NCBI GenBank assembly: GCA_023213395.1
Contig: CM041465.1
Coordinates: forward strand, 45,081,741-45,145,740
Length of the DNA: 64,000 bases
Direction of reading: 5' to 3'
Source: Cycas panzhihuaensis
Lineage: Eukaryota; Cycadophyta
The position numbers were made by a program, and so were the translations under genes. Below the pieces are notes generated by a model. It was given only the letters and a program-made list of their open reading frames with translations, was not told the origin of the DNA and made no database searches. How positions within the stretch are numbered: position 1 is the first letter of the stretch; each line of letters starts with the position of its first letter. Positions 10,644 through 22,886 of the stretch are shown here, one piece after another.

Positions 10644-13600
10644 ATGCCATCTCAATTTAAGTAGAATGTCAACTGCATATTAAAAGGCAAGGAAAATTAG
10701 GATTTATGGTATACTGGACCTAAAAATACTACAAAGTATGAAGGCCTTTAGAGAGCTCACTTATAGCCTACACCCATCATACCTATAATAACTACAATAC
10801 TTGCTTCTAGTAGATATGCCCCAATAACTCTAGCAAATGTTACAGCTAAACTACAATGGGAGACAGATGATGAAAAGATTCATGTAGGAATTCTATTGGT
10901 TTTTTATCACTCCTTGCACAACTTGATTAATGAAGAGCAATATGATACAACATGGAAGGTCTTTAAAGTTCTCAAGAAGAACTTTGATACCAAGTCAGAT
11001 TTAGAATTTATTCATCTTGTTCTAAAAATGAACAAATTAAAAATGTAGAAGGGACGAGCTCATGAGACAATAAATCTCCTTCGATTAATAAAATAGACAA
11101 TTAATAAAGATTTTAAGACCTAATGTATCACTTGGGCATTCTTGATCCAATCATGTCTATATGTCCCTAATTATAAAAACTTGCTTAGAAGTCTTCAATC
11201 TAATGGAACATTGAAGACACTCTACTTCAAAGCACTTTCTGAGAAGTTTATAGAATTTGACAAGACCTTTGATATGAACTTTATAGCCTCTAAATCTATT
11301 CTAAATGTAGCCTTTGAGGTGGAAGAAGAAGTTTGCTATAAAAAAAATCAAGGTCCCTCTCATGGCAGAGGGAATAACCGAGTAAGAGGAAGAGGAAGAA
11401 ACATGGGAAATCATCCACAAGGTCAACCAAACCCTCAGTCATAGCCTCGACAGTCTCAAGGCCAAGGGCCACCTCAATAAAGAGTAAGACAATTAGATTA
11501 AACCAGTACCTCTTCAGGGACTGGCAATCAAACTATTATATGTGATCGGTATAACTATAAAGGACACTTTGTAAAGGACTATAGAACTGCCACTTATAAG
11601 TTAGCTAAGTTCCAACCAAAACATGGAGCTTACAATGTTGAAAAGCTTGTAAAGAATCCTTTAGTTGTGTAGGTTTTGTACAGGTATACTTTTAAAGAAT
11701 TAAAGAATCTTCAGCATCAAATTCCATTGACCAACCAAAGAGATACTTTGAAGCTCGATGTGGATATATCACTTGTGAATTCCTTTTTCTAATGTTAAGC
11801 CCTATTGGAATTATAAATAGTGTGGCTTCAATCGATAAATAGTGGATCATGGACATATGAGCAACTCAACATATGATGTGTAATAACAGTCTATATTAAA
11901 CATTTGACTCAAATATTCAAGGAGTTATTTACATGGATGATAAATCACAACAACCTATTGAAGGAATTGGTAATATTCGCCTAAACCTCCCAGGCTTAAA
12001 AGATTTTACATTGTTTTATGTCTTATACATACCCAATCTCAAACAAAACCTACTCTCCTTATCCACACTTATCTCTCGTGGATTTAATCTAAGTGTAACC
12101 ATAAATGAGCAAACTCTCTAGGTCATTCACCCTCCAACTAATCAAGTGGTCTTGATTAGACATCTCTCTAGTAAATTCTTTTGACTAAATGACTCTCTAT
12201 CTTCTGAAGCCTATTGTGCTTAAAGCCCTTGTGTTGATGAAGAATTTATATTTAATTCCATCTTGACCCATCCAATGTTATCAATAGAAACTATTTGGCA
12301 TGCTTGCATGAGCCATGTTCACATTGATAGAGTTAGAGATCTTTTTAACACTCTTCCAAATCTTCCAAAGTTCTCCTCTAAGCCCTTTAAATGTGAAGCT
12401 TGTATCATTGCCAAATCTCATTGATAATCCTTTTCTAAAAGTTAGTGGAAATCGAGCCATCCATTACAATTGGTACACTCTTATCTATGTGGACCAATGC
12501 CCATTCCTTCACTAAAGGGAAAGTTATATTACATCTCTTTCATTGATGATTTCACTAGAAAAGTATGGGTAGCTTTTCTACACAAGAAAGATGAAGCTTT
12601 CTGTGTATTCAAAGAATTTAAAGCCTGCACTGAAAAGGAGTTAGGCTATCAACTTAAATATCTTTGAACTAATAATAGTGGTGAATATACCTCACATGAG
12701 CTTAAAAGCTACCTTCAAGACAATGGCATCAAGTATCAAACAACAGTAATAGGTACTCCACAACAAAATGGAGTTACCAAGCACATGAATAGGACAATCA
12801 TAAACATAGCTCGGGCTATGTTGGTATACAAAAATGTACTTACCTACCTATGAGCCAAAGCAATCTAGACAGCTATTTATTGTATCAATGCTATTAGCCC
12901 ATCAAAGAAAGGATAATCACCTAATGAAAAGTGGTCAGGACAAGCCCCCATTATTCACTACTTCAAAATTTTTGGCTCTACATGCTATGCCCACATTCTA
13001 GATACAAATCAAAATAAACTCTAGCCAAGGGTACTTAAAGGCATCTTTGTTAGATACCCTATGGATAAGAAAGGGTATAAGGTCTTTATACATTCACAAT
13101 AAAAAATCAGCATTACTAGAGATGTCATTTTTACAGAGATAGAGGATCAGTTGCTTAGACTAGACTACAAAATACCCTCATGCTACTATAATCATGTTAT
13201 CAAGTATGATGTTCAGATTCTAAAATTTGTGGGGGAGGATAGATATAAATTACTCCAAATATTGGAAGCTAACAATAGAGCCTCATAGGATACAAGTTTT
13301 GACTCTGAACCAATGAGTGCACATCCAGTACCATACTTTAAAGATAACAGAGTTGACAAAGGCAAAGCCATTATAGAAACACCATCCTCTCCACCTTTAG
13401 TTGATAAAGGAAAAACAATAGTAGAAGGACCATTTTCTTCAGGTGTATCAACATCCTCCTCACAAAACAATTATTTCAATGAATAAGATGAGAACTAAGA
13501 AGTTGAGGAAATGAAGACCTTATTCCTAACTCGAGGATCTTGAGAAGTCCACCAGCTTAATAAGGACATACGACTCGATGAGATGGGTAAAACTAGCACT

Positions 13601-14098
13601 CGAAGTGCTCATAGAGCAAGGATGCAGGAATTATTATATACTAAGCTTGAACTAGTAGAACAATACCTTACTCTTAGTGAAGAGTCCCTCTCGTACCAAG
13701 AAGTTATAAAGCATACAACTTGGAGAAATGTTATGAATGCAGAATACCAATCTCTTATCAAGAATTATATATGGGAGCTCATTAACCTACCACTTGGCAA
13801 AAAGATAGTTCAAAATAAATAGGTGTTAAAAAATAAATATAGATCAAATGGTACCATTGAAAAATACAACGCAAGGTTGGTAGCTAAAGGCTTCACACAA
13901 AGAGAAGCCATCGACTATGCTGAAGTCTTTTCACCTACAACCAAGTGGCTTATAATTAGAACTCTTGTGGCCTTGGCTGCTCAATAGGGTTGGAAAATCC
14001 ACCTATTCAATATTAAGACTGCATTTCTTAATGGAGATCTTGAAGAAGAAATTTGCATGGCTCAACTAGAAGGATATGAGATTGAAGGTCAAGAGCAT
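10644..14098 (+). pseudogene. Copia A gag-pol, 5' part (gag, protease, integrase, start of RT)
   Basis: Starts at ATG 10644, aligned to the gag starts of C and D. Gag (about 10644-11640) includes FDTKSDLEFIHLVLKMNK and a basic Gly/Arg tract, then a degraded zinc knuckle CDRYNYKGHFVKDY (two Cys lost). Protease: the DSGAT box region reads SWIMDI, stop, ATQHM near 11850, then VLYIPNLKQNLLSLSTL. Integrase: HACMSHVHIDR with CEACIIAKSH (about 12300-12420), then FIDDFTRKVWVAF, NNSGEYTSHELK and GTPQQNGVTKHMNRT. RT begins after 13583 with WRNVMNAEYQSLIKN, ARLVAKGFTQREAIDYAEVF and NIKTAFLNGDLEEEI. Many TAG/TAA/TGA codons stand where C has Trp, Gln or Gly. The frame breaks at E1's insertion point and resumes at 36730. 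Confidence 0.92.
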
Positions 14099-14428
14099 TG
14101 TTGGGGTTAATGGTCATCACCCCACTCCAACCTTTCAAACAGGAGTGCACACCCCACTCCCACTAATTTACACATATAGGTGCTCACATGTAAAGGTAAG
14201 TATAAGGTAAGGTTAAGTTGATTTGAGTTAAGTTTGTAATATTTTTTTATTATTTAAATTTAAGGGGTTGAGGAGTTTCCCTCCTCCTCCAAACTATATA
14301 TTTGGAGGGTTGTGCAACCCTATCATCTATAGACATCGCCTACTTTTGGACATTTGTAATGCTCTCTCTCAAACAATAGATTAAATACAAAGGATTATGT
14401 ATTTTATGTTATAATGGAATGGGTTTTG
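14099..14428 (+). repeat. 5' LTR of E1, first part
   Basis: Matches 36344-36713 until C interrupts it at TTTTG. Contains the family's TATA-like ACTATATATTTGGAGG at about 14295. Confidence 0.92.
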
Positions 14429-14725
14429 TGAAAAGAGTGGATCTATCCTTCATCTCCATGCACTAAACACAAAGGCAAACATGGGAGCAAGAGAGACTTG
14501 AGAGAAAGAAAGTAGCTCTCACAAAATGGGGAGGTAAAGAATGAATCTCCTCCATTGAGCTTTACTTTTATATTGAGAGAGGGAGCATTTGAGTTAGGTG
14601 AAATGAAATTACACATAATGCACATGAAAGTGCATTTCACTTAAGTGATCTAATTTAAAGTTCACTTAAGACCCTTTTCGAAATAATCAACTAATGTAAT
14701 GACCTTATGTCATTAACCCTTTTCA
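14429..14725 (-). repeat. 3' LTR of copia C
   Basis: Almost identical to 21655-21952. Read on the minus strand it starts TGAAAAGGGTTAATGAC and ends CTCTTTTCA. Confidence 0.95.
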
Positions 14726-14742
14726 ATCTCCCCCTTAATGGT
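14726..14742 (-). other. Polypurine tract of copia C
   Basis: Minus-strand ATTAAGGGGGAGAT lies directly upstream of the 3' LTR, the expected plus-strand primer. The same AAGGGGG core occurs in A, E1 and E2. Confidence 0.85.
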
Positions 14743-15105
14743 AGAAGGTCATTTCATTCTATTTTATTCTATCCTATGAGGTCTTCATTTGAGCCTCTTA
14801 CAAAGCAAACTAGTATGATACTTTTGTGGAAACCCTCATGGGGAAGAAAACCCACAAATTTTCTAATCTACTAACCTCGCTCAGCAACTCTTTAAATGTA
14901 GCCGATAGCCAATCAAGACAATAAATTTTGTAGTGAAATCTCATCGAGTCTCCATATACCATTTAGTCATCCCCATGCCCTTCGGGTTTTCACAGTTCCG
15001 ATTTTCCAAAATGATATAACCCTTATCCTTTCGCTACCACATGGGGTTTTCACGAATGGGATAGGCAGAGACTTACTCTTATCCTTTCGCGCCCATAAGG
15101 GGTTT
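14743..15105 (-). other. 3' untranslated region of copia C with a repeated motif
   Basis: Between the pol stop and the polypurine tract. A unit like GTGAAAACCCC..TG..GCGAAAGGATAAG occurs twice (about 15027-15062 and 15079-15113, + coordinates) and a GTGAAAACCC half-copy at about 14984. The corresponding part of A (37895-38010) keeps the same units. Confidence 0.6.
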
Positions 15106-18100
15106 TCACGAATGAGACAGTATGATGGTCCTATTGTCATCTCCTTCAATCGGAGATGGAGGCCCTAAGGCCGAGTTGCTTTTGAATCGCTCAAACTTCA
15201 CCCTCTTCGGTGGTTTGGTGAAGATATCGGCCACTTGATCCGTGTGGGCGATCTCAATTGAATTGTGCCATCATGAACTAGTTCTCTAATCTCGTGGACT
15301 TTTGTACTTATATGTTTGGTACGATCATGAAATATGTGATTTTTAGCCATCTGGATTGTAGATTGATTATCTACATGTAAGCTAGTAGAACTTGTTTGGG
15401 TGGCATTTAATGTATTCAACAATTTTCTAAGCCATATCACCTCCTTGCTTGTCTCGTAAGCGAATGTACTCGGCAGCAGTTGAGTCTGCAACTATCTTCT
15501 ACCGTCTGGATCTCCATGATATTGGTGTTGTTCCAAGAAATGTTACGTACCCAGACGTAGATCTTCCTGTGTCTTTATCTCCCAAGAAAGTCCGAGTCTG
15601 TGTATGCATAAAGTTTAAATTACGCATTGGGTTCATACAATGCACCATATTTGCTAGTCGCCTTTAGGTACCTCAACACTGTGATCAGCTTGCCAATGAT
15701 TCTGCTTAGGATTTGTCATGAATCTTGCAAGAATGCCGACAGAGTGTGCAATATCTGGCCTTGTGTTGGTAGTATAGATGAGACTACCTACAAGTTGCCT
15801 GGAGAGTGTTGCCCGCCTCCCTATTGTCACCATCAACTGAGAGCTTAATATTAGGCTCCATAGGTGTATCCACTGGTCGAGCACCTTCCAACTGAAACTT
15901 TGTCAGAAGATCGTTGATATATTTTTCTTGGGAGAGAAAGATTTTGCCATCCTTTTGAGTTACTTCAATTCCCAAGTAATATTTCATCAACCCGAGGTCA
16001 GATAATTCAAAAGTTTTAGCAAGGTCCTTCTTCAGCTGGCTGATTACCTGTTCACTATTCCCTGTTATGAGCATGTCATCCACAAAGATTAAAAGGTAAG
16101 TGACTTTATCATTTTGGCGCTTGATGAATAATGTTGCATCAATATCTTGATAGTCACAAACCTCATATCCAAGTTGCCTCATTCTTTCAGACAACTTGGT
16201 AAACCAAGCACGAGGGGCTTGCTTTAGGGCAGATAAGGACTTTTGAGCCTACAAACTTTATGCTCGATCAATCTCGTATCCTTCCGGGCCGAGCCATGTA
16301 AATTTCTTCTTTAAGGTCCCCATTGAGAAATGCGGTCTTAACATCGAGTTGGTGGATTTTCCAACCTCATTGAGCGCCCAAGGCTATTAGAGTTCGATTA
16401 TAGGCCACTTGGTTAGGAGCAAAGATTTCGAGTAGTCAATGCCTTCCCTTCGTGAATCCTTTTGCTACCAACCTCACCTTGTGTTTTCTAGGGTGCCATC
16501 TGATCTGTACTTATTTTTGAACACCCATTTATTTTGAACTACCTTTCTTCCAAGTGGTAGATCAACAAGCTCCCATGTACCGTTCTTAATAAGAGATTGA
16601 TACTCTTCATTCATGGCATTTCTCCAAGCCGCATGCTTTACGACTTCTTGGTACGTTAGGCTCTTCATTAAGAGCAAGATGCGATTCTCACGTTCAAGCT
16701 CAACGGAAAGTGATTCATGCATCCTTGCTCTATGGGCACTTCTAGTGCCAGTTTTGCCTACCTCATCTCGTCGCATGTCCTTGTGTAGCTGGTAGGCTTC
16801 ACGAAAACCTCGAGTTGGGAATGAGGATTTCATTTCTACAACCTCTTGGTCTTCATTTTGATCCTGAAAAGGATCATGTGAAATATTTGGCACGGAGGAA
16901 GTTGACGATGCTGGAGAAGATGGGCCGACCCACGGATGTTGGAGAAGATGATCCTTCGCTATGGCTTTGCCTTTGTCAACTTGGTCGCTCAAAAATGATG
17001 GTCTTTGGATGTGTACACATTGGATTGGAGTCACAGCTTGTATCCTCCGAGGCTCTATTGTCAGATTCCAAGATTTTAAGCATCTATTCAGCATCTTCCC
17101 CCCTAAATTTTAGAATCTGGACATCAAATTCAGTAGCATCATTAAATCGATATGAAGGCGTCTTGGAGTCAAGTCTGAGTAATTGATCTTCGGTTCCGCA
17201 AAGATAACATCTCTAGTGATGATGATTTTGCGCTCTGAAGGTATAAAAACCTTGTATCCCTTTTTGTCCATAGGGTATCCGACAAAGATGCCTTTGATGG
17301 CTCTATCTTGGAGCTTATTTCTATGTTCCTGCAAAATATGAGCATAACAAGTAGAGCAAAAATTCAAGTCGCGAGATAAAGGGGCTTGTCCATACCACAT
17401 TTCATGTGGAGAGGGGTCGAGCTTGGAGGGACTAATGGTGTTGATGCAATACACGGTCCGGATAGCCTCACCAAAGATAGATAGGGACATTCTTATATAC
17501 CAAAGATAGCACGAGCCATATTCATGATGGTCCTGTTCATACGCTTCGGCAACTCCATTTCTTTGGGGTGTACCGCAATGATGGTCTGATGTTTGATTCC
17601 ACGTTAACGTAGGTACGATTCAAACTTATTGGATGTGTACTTGCCACCATTGTCAGTCCTGAGTATTTTGATCTTGAATCCAGATTCATTTTCCACGCGG
17701 GCCTTGAAAGCTTAAAACATAGAAAAAGCTTCATCTTTCTTTGCAAGAAAAGCAACCCATACTTTCTTGGTAAAATCATCAATGAAAGTAATATAGTACC
17801 ACTACATTTGAGAGAAGGGATGGGCATAGGACCGCATATATCTGAGTGTACAAGCTGCAAAGGTTGGCTAGATTTTCATTGACTACGAGGAAAGGGTTGT
17901 CTTTGAGATTTAGCAATAATACATGCTTCACATTTAAAGGGCTTGAGGGGAACTTAGGCAAACCAGAAGAGTGTCTTGTAGTTCTCTTAAACGATCAATT
18001 TTGATATGGCCCATACGAGCATGCCATAGAGCTGCTTGGGACAACTTTTGAGGAGTCAGGGTTGTGGTAAAAACAAATTCATCATCAACATAGTTGACTT

Positions 18101-19650
18101 CAGAGGATGGTGAGCCAGTTAGGCGAAAAAGTTTACCATCAAGAATTCCGGTCATAACCATAGCATTTGAAGGAGGGTGAATGACATAGAGAGTTTGATT
18201 GTTTGCAGTTACACTAAGATCAAATCCATGAGAGACAAGGGTGGACAGGGAGAGTAGATTCTGCTTCAGAGCAGGAATATATAAAACATCAACAAGTGCA
18301 AAATCTGGAAGGCCTAGGAGTTTCAGGCAAACTGTTCCAAGTCCTTTGACTGGCTGAGATGATTTGTCAGCCATGTGTACAACACCACGAACTTCAGAGT
18401 CAAAATCTTGAAAGAATTGGCGATGACAAGTCATGTGTTGTGTTGCTCCAATATCCATGATCCACGATGAAGTATTTGAGGTAGCACTATTTGCAACTCC
18501 AAGTGGTGAAGGAAAAAGTGAATAAGCATAGCCACAATGAGCCTCAATATACTTAGTAGATTTATCAACAACATTTGATGAAGTGGTCCCAATTCTTTGA
18601 AGGTGTGCATGAGCAAATGCTCCACCAAAAGCATCTTCAAAGGAAGTATTATCAACATTATGTGCACCATGGGGCTGTTGATAACTTGGTAGTTTGTTGG
18701 TGGCAGTTCTGCAATTTTTGGCATAATGTCCTCTTCTATTACACCTTTGGCACACGATTGTTTGATTTCCGGTCAAGTATTAGGCCGGATTGTCTCTCGA
18801 TTCATCGGATCTAGGTCCAGGTTGATTATTTTGCCCTTGGCCTTGAGACTGTTTTTGTTGGAATTGAGGAGCCTGTTGACTAAGAGGACGTTGTCCTTGT
18901 TGTCTACCTCTTCCTCTTCCTCGGGAATTACCACCTCTACGAGAGTATTGACCTTGATTTTTGGTGTAACAAAGATCTTCTTCCACTTCAAAAGCAGCAT
19001 TAATTGGATCTCATGTAGTGGCAAAGTTGGTATCACAGGTCTTATCAAATTCAATAAACTTATCAGCAAGATCCTCAAAGTTTAGGGTCTTTAAAGTTCC
19101 ACTGGATTGAAGACTCCCCAATAGATTTTTATAATCTGGGATATGGAGACATGACTGAATCAAGAAAGCCCATGTAATGCATTGAGTTTTAAAATCTTTA
19201 TCAATGGCTTGCTTGATTGGATGAAGGAGATTGATTGTCTCACTTGCATGTCCTTTTTGCATTTTCAATTTGTTCATCTTCAACACTAAGTGAACAAATT
19301 CTAAGTCCGATTTAGTGTCAAAGTTCTTCTTAAGAACTTCAAGAACTTTCATGTCAGATCATGTACAGCTCCATCAATGAGACTACGCAGGGACTAATCA
19401 GTGGCAAGCAGTATCGCTGCACGGATCTTATCATCATCAAGTTCCCATTGACGTTTAGCTACGGCTTCTGGGAGCGGTTGGAGCACCTCCTCAAGCGGTT
19501 GTCGAGCTATAGTTGCAACAGTGGTGTAGGTTGTAAGTGATCTCTCCATAGACCTTCATACTTTACAAGATTTCGACACCGGAACTACATGTCCCAATTT
19601 TCTTTCCTTTTTAGAATGTAGTTCACATTTTGCTTGAATTGTGAAGACAT
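15106..19650 (-). pseudogene. Copia C gag-pol polyprotein, lightly broken
   Basis: Runs on the minus strand from ATG 19650 to the stop at 15106. Gag includes FDTKSDLEFVHLVLKMNK (about 19300), a Gly/Arg/Gln-rich basic tract and an intact zinc knuckle CQRCNRRGHYAKNC (about 18730). Protease: SWIMDIGATQHMTC (about 18440, Ile where copia proteases usually have Ser), then VLYIPALKQNLLSLSTL. Integrase zinc domain: HARMGHIKIDR and CEACIIAKS; core at about 17100-17860. RT: WRNAMNEEYQSLIKNGTW, LLIFVDDMLITG and SQEKYINDLLTKFQ (about 15900-16620). RNase H: SKEVIWLRKLLNT, HVDNQSTIQMAKN and TKHISTKVHEIRELV (about 15260-15490), ending DIFTKP. Frame changes lie near 19500, 17900, 15850 and 15245, with stops between 16200 and 16470. 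It is the best-preserved polyprotein here. Confidence 0.93.
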
Positions 19651-19885
19651 TGTGTCTTTTTAGAAGGGAAGAAATGAACAAGGGACTATAAAAGTGATGG
19701 CAATAAATGACCGATCACTATTTACAAATGGGAAATGTAATGAAGTAGTGTAGAAGAAGGAAGAAGAAGTGAGAATGGTTGCTCAAAGATGAAGGGAGCA
19801 ACTTAGAGAAAAGTCACCAACACTTGCGACAAATATTAACCTGACGCAGTAGGAATATGAGAAGTACTATGATAAAAATTGGCCA

Positions 19886-20254
19886 CTAACACTTGTGGCA
19901 AATATTAACCTGACGCAGCAGGAATATGAGAAGCACTATGATTGTGATTACACTATGGATCACTTTGTAGGCCAATGTAGAAGTTGACATCATTGGGTTT
20001 ACACAACTTGAAACTCGAATGTAGGATGCGTAATCAACCCAATAACTTCTAACTTGTGTCCAACGTGTAGTTGAGGTTGTTGAAGGGATGCCTAGGCTTC
20101 TAGTAGAATTAATTTGGCCTTCACCTGCGATACCTGCAATCGTGCTTGGTGATGAAATCCAAGTCACAACGGAGCCCAGGTACTCCCAATCCTCACCCAG
20201 TTCACCAATGAGCAGCCATATACCTCCTCTAAAGAGTGGTACGTGCATACCCAT
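19886..20254 (-). CDS. Conserved leader ORF upstream of gag in copia C (function unknown)
   Basis: An uninterrupted 122-codon ORF between primer site and gag, same strand as gag, starting MGMHVPLFRGGIWLL. A Trp-rich, acidic middle (GELGEDWEYLGSVVTWISS) is followed by Thr/Ser-rich sequence and a hydrophobic run near the end (VIHSVITIIVLLIFLL) that could span a membrane. It is not gag, protease, envelope or any domain I recognise. Elements A (10216-10460) and D (62342-62800) carry the same sequence at the same place, now with stops. Differences between copies include many synonymous changes. It may be a real accessory ORF of this copia lineage or a conserved leader RNA that happens to stay open; I lean slightly to the first. 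Confidence 0.5.
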   Translation of the reverse strand: MGMHVPLFRGGIWLLIGELGEDWEYLGSVVTWISSPSTIAGIAGEGQINSTRSLGIPSTTSTTRWTQVRSYWVDYASYIRVSSCVNPMMSTSTLAYKVIHSVITIIVLLIFLLRQVNICHKC

Positions 20255-20798
20255 GGCTATGACGGATATTGGATTGGGTATATTTTAATCTTGTATTAAA
20301 GTTTCGCTTTTCTGGTTGGTTATCGTGATGATCCCCGATTGAGGCACGATGGTATGGCTAACCAAACCTCACCAATATTCCAGTTTAGTCCAGCCCCAAC
20401 TTGAAACCCACACCTCCTTTATGGCACTAAGATTCGCCAACCAAGGTATCTCAACCTTGGCGAGTGTGTGAACAGTACAAGATGGCAGAAAATAGCGACG
20501 TGATGCGTTCCTTTTAGGAAGAGTAAAAAGATTATCGAATTGCATCAAACGTACATTTAACTGAAAATAATGCTTGCTTGGAGTGCTTTTGGAGTGCTTG
20601 CTTGAAGTGTCTTTGGTGTGCTTGCTTTGAGTGATTTTAGAGTGCTGAAATGCAATGATAATAAGTGAGTGAGGACACCGGATATTGCTCTGATCCAGGT
20701 GTTTTTTTTTTCTCACTTTTACAATGGGCTTTTAAGCCTTATAAAAAGGAAGAAATTTTCTTCACTTTTTTTTTTTTGTTAATACAAAAAAAGTACTC

Positions 20799-21142
20799 TT
20801 CACTAAATCTGCAATAACTTTCTCCCACGATGCCGAAATGGAGTGCCGATTTTTGTGCTATAAACTAGACTCAGATCTTCATCTCTAGGAAGTGGAATCA
20901 GGTCCAAATGAGTTCTAGAAAGTTTTTGACAGCCCTGAAAAGTTAGGAAATGATATTTTTCTAGAATTCTTACTAAAAATAACTGCTGTTCACTAAAACA
21001 GTAATAACTTCCTCATACGACATCCAAATTAGGTGCTATTTTTTGCACTGGAAAGTAGACTCAGAGCCCCATCTTTGACAATTGGAATCACTTCAATTGG
21101 ATCTCTGTAGACAATTTTGCAGACCTGTGAAGTTCAGTAATC
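20799..21142 (-). repeat. Degenerate tandem leader units in copia C
   Basis: Two units of about 150 bp (20799-20952 and 20991-21142) share, in + orientation, CACTAAA..(C/G)(T)AATAACTT(T/C)CTC, then CGA..CC(G)AAAT, GTGC..ATTTTT and TAGACTCAGA, at roughly 60-70% by eye. D's leader (about 61490-61830) has the same pair. They lie in the untranslated leader between primer site and leader ORF. Confidence 0.6.
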
Positions 21143-21640
21143 AAATTGCATTTCTGCAAAAAATTCAGCTTGCTAATATCTCATTAACACATGATACCAT
21201 ATGAAATTTCCATCATTTTTTGATCACCAGGATCCCAATATGGGCAAGGTGAGAGAATAAAATGATAGATATTTTCAATGGCTCAAAATTCTTTAAAAAA
21301 AATGGGTAAAAACTCCCCTTACAATCATTCTTCTAAATCTTTGGAAAAATTTTACGAGATTTCCCCTTGTTAAATGGACAAAAAAGGGAAAAGAAAAAGA
21401 AGAATGAGATAGCATGAATGGCCAGCAAAGGATTGGAATCCTTAGGCCTTACAACTCCTTGTATTATGCTTCCAAACCTGCAAAAGAGAAAGGAAAAGCA
21501 AACAATACAAAATATGCTATCATAATAACTTGAAAATGTTTCTAAATTCACTTTCACAATCTCCTTCACCACATGGATTGTGGGGGAGAAGGAAGTGATG
21601 GCTCCATTGCAAGTGCAAGTGGGGAATATGAAGGAAGCAA

Positions 21641-21652
21641 GCTCTAATACCA
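21641..21652 (-). other. Primer-binding site of copia C
   Basis: Minus-strand TGGTATTAGAGC lies two bases inside the 5' LTR and complements the initiator-Met tRNA end with one change. Confidence 0.88.
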
Positions 21653-21654
21653 CA

Positions 21655-21952
21655 TGAAAAGAGTGGATCTATCCTTCATCTCCATGCACTAAACACAAAG
21701 GCAAACATGGGAGTAAGAGAGACTTGAGAGAAAGAAAGTAGCTCTCACAAAATGGGGAGGTAAAGAATGAATCTCCTCCATTGAGCTTTACTTTTATATT
21801 GAGAGAGGGAGCATTTGAGTTAGGTGAAATGAAATTACACATAATGCACATGAAAGTGCATTTCACTTAAGTGATCTAATTTAAAGTTCACTTAAGACCC
21901 TTTTTAGAAATAATCAACTAATGTAATGACCTTATGTCATTAACCCTTTTCA
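21655..21952 (-). repeat. 5' LTR of copia C
   Basis: Near-identical partner of 14429-14725. On the minus strand a TATA-like CAATATAAAAGTAAAG (about 21790-21805) would place the promoter here. Confidence 0.95.
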
Positions 21953-21957
21953 TTTTG

Positions 21958-21998
21958 ATTATGCTCTACCCTATTCTTCATCATTTTATTTTCCTACA
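21958..21998 (+). repeat. 5' LTR of E1, second part
   Basis: Continues E1's LTR after the C insertion (ATTATGCTCTACCCTATTC...CCTACA) and aligns with 36673-36713. Confidence 0.9.
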
Positions 21999-22000
21999 TT

Positions 22001-22012
22001 TGGTATCAGAGC
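22001..22012 (+). other. Primer-binding site of E1
   Basis: TGGTATCAGAGC, an exact match to the usual initiator-Met tRNA primer site, two bases after the LTR. Confidence 0.92.
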
Positions 22013-22821
22013 ATAGATTGTTGGGCTATTGCACCTCCATTTGAAGTTTTTTGAAGACTAAGAAGGTCCATTAGCATTTGAAATAGATCTACTCCTAGCA
22101 AGGAAATATTGGTTATATTTATCTTCTACAAAGTTTTTCAGTAGTTTCTTGTATTATTTTTCATCAAGATCTGATTATTCTTGACTTATACTTATGAATT
22201 AACAAATGTTTTTTAGATCTGTAAAGGGGCATAGCTACAATAAGCAAATATCAAGTTTTTATCACTCTACGGAGGTTTTATCGATAAGTTTTACATATTT
22301 CTGTCAAATATTTGACCATTTTTTGGCATATCTTGTCTATTTATTCAATATTTTTTTTAGATCTGTGTAGGAGCACAACTATAATCATTATTTATTCAAC
22401 TTTTCTTCAGATCTATGCTATATATTCTTCATTTCTACTTATTTTATTAAATATTTAACCATTTTTTGGTTTATTTTATTTATATATTCAATATTTTCTC
22501 TAGACCTATAATATTTTCTCTAAATCTATAATATTTTCTCTAGATCTATATATTTCGTTAAATATTTGATATTTTTTTATATATTTAGTCCATTTATTTC
22601 AAGTTTTTCTTTTAGATCTGTGTAAGTTTGGTGCATATTCAGCTTAACTAACCTCTTGGAGAAGTTATACTACAACATATCCATCTACTAAAAGAATTTA
22701 AAGTTCATTTTTCTTCAAATTTTCCACAGCTACATTACCAGGTTCTTCCTATTTTTATATTTAGTTATAAACATATATGTTTCTTGGTTCTTTGATATAT
22801 CTTCTCCTACACATTTGAAAG

Positions 22822-22886
<65 letters not shown>

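Larger units (their letters stand above)
14429..21952 (-). mobile_element. Copia element C, young, inserted in the 5' LTR of E1
   Basis: Complete Ty1/copia element on the minus strand, 7,524 bp. The LTRs (14429-14725 and 21655-21952, about 297 bp) differ at only about three positions, so this is the most recent insertion in the window. The 5 bp target duplication TTTTG is at 14424-14428 and 21953-21957, and joining across it restores E1's LTR. Primer site, long leader with a conserved ORF, gag-pol and polypurine tract are all present. It keeps many CG dinucleotides that older neighbours have lost. Gag-pol nevertheless has frameshifts and stops, so it is probably not autonomous now. Confidence 0.95.

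Noticed and set aside
14443-14640. Minus-strand 65-codon ORF, also at 21669-21866 and, altered, 60740-60937
   Set aside because: The triplicate appears because it lies in the LTR of the C/D family. D's copy is frameshifted and nothing suggests translation.
16815-17186. A + strand ORF of 123 codons inside copia C
   Set aside because: It is the shadow of C's integrase/RT reading frame on the minus strand.
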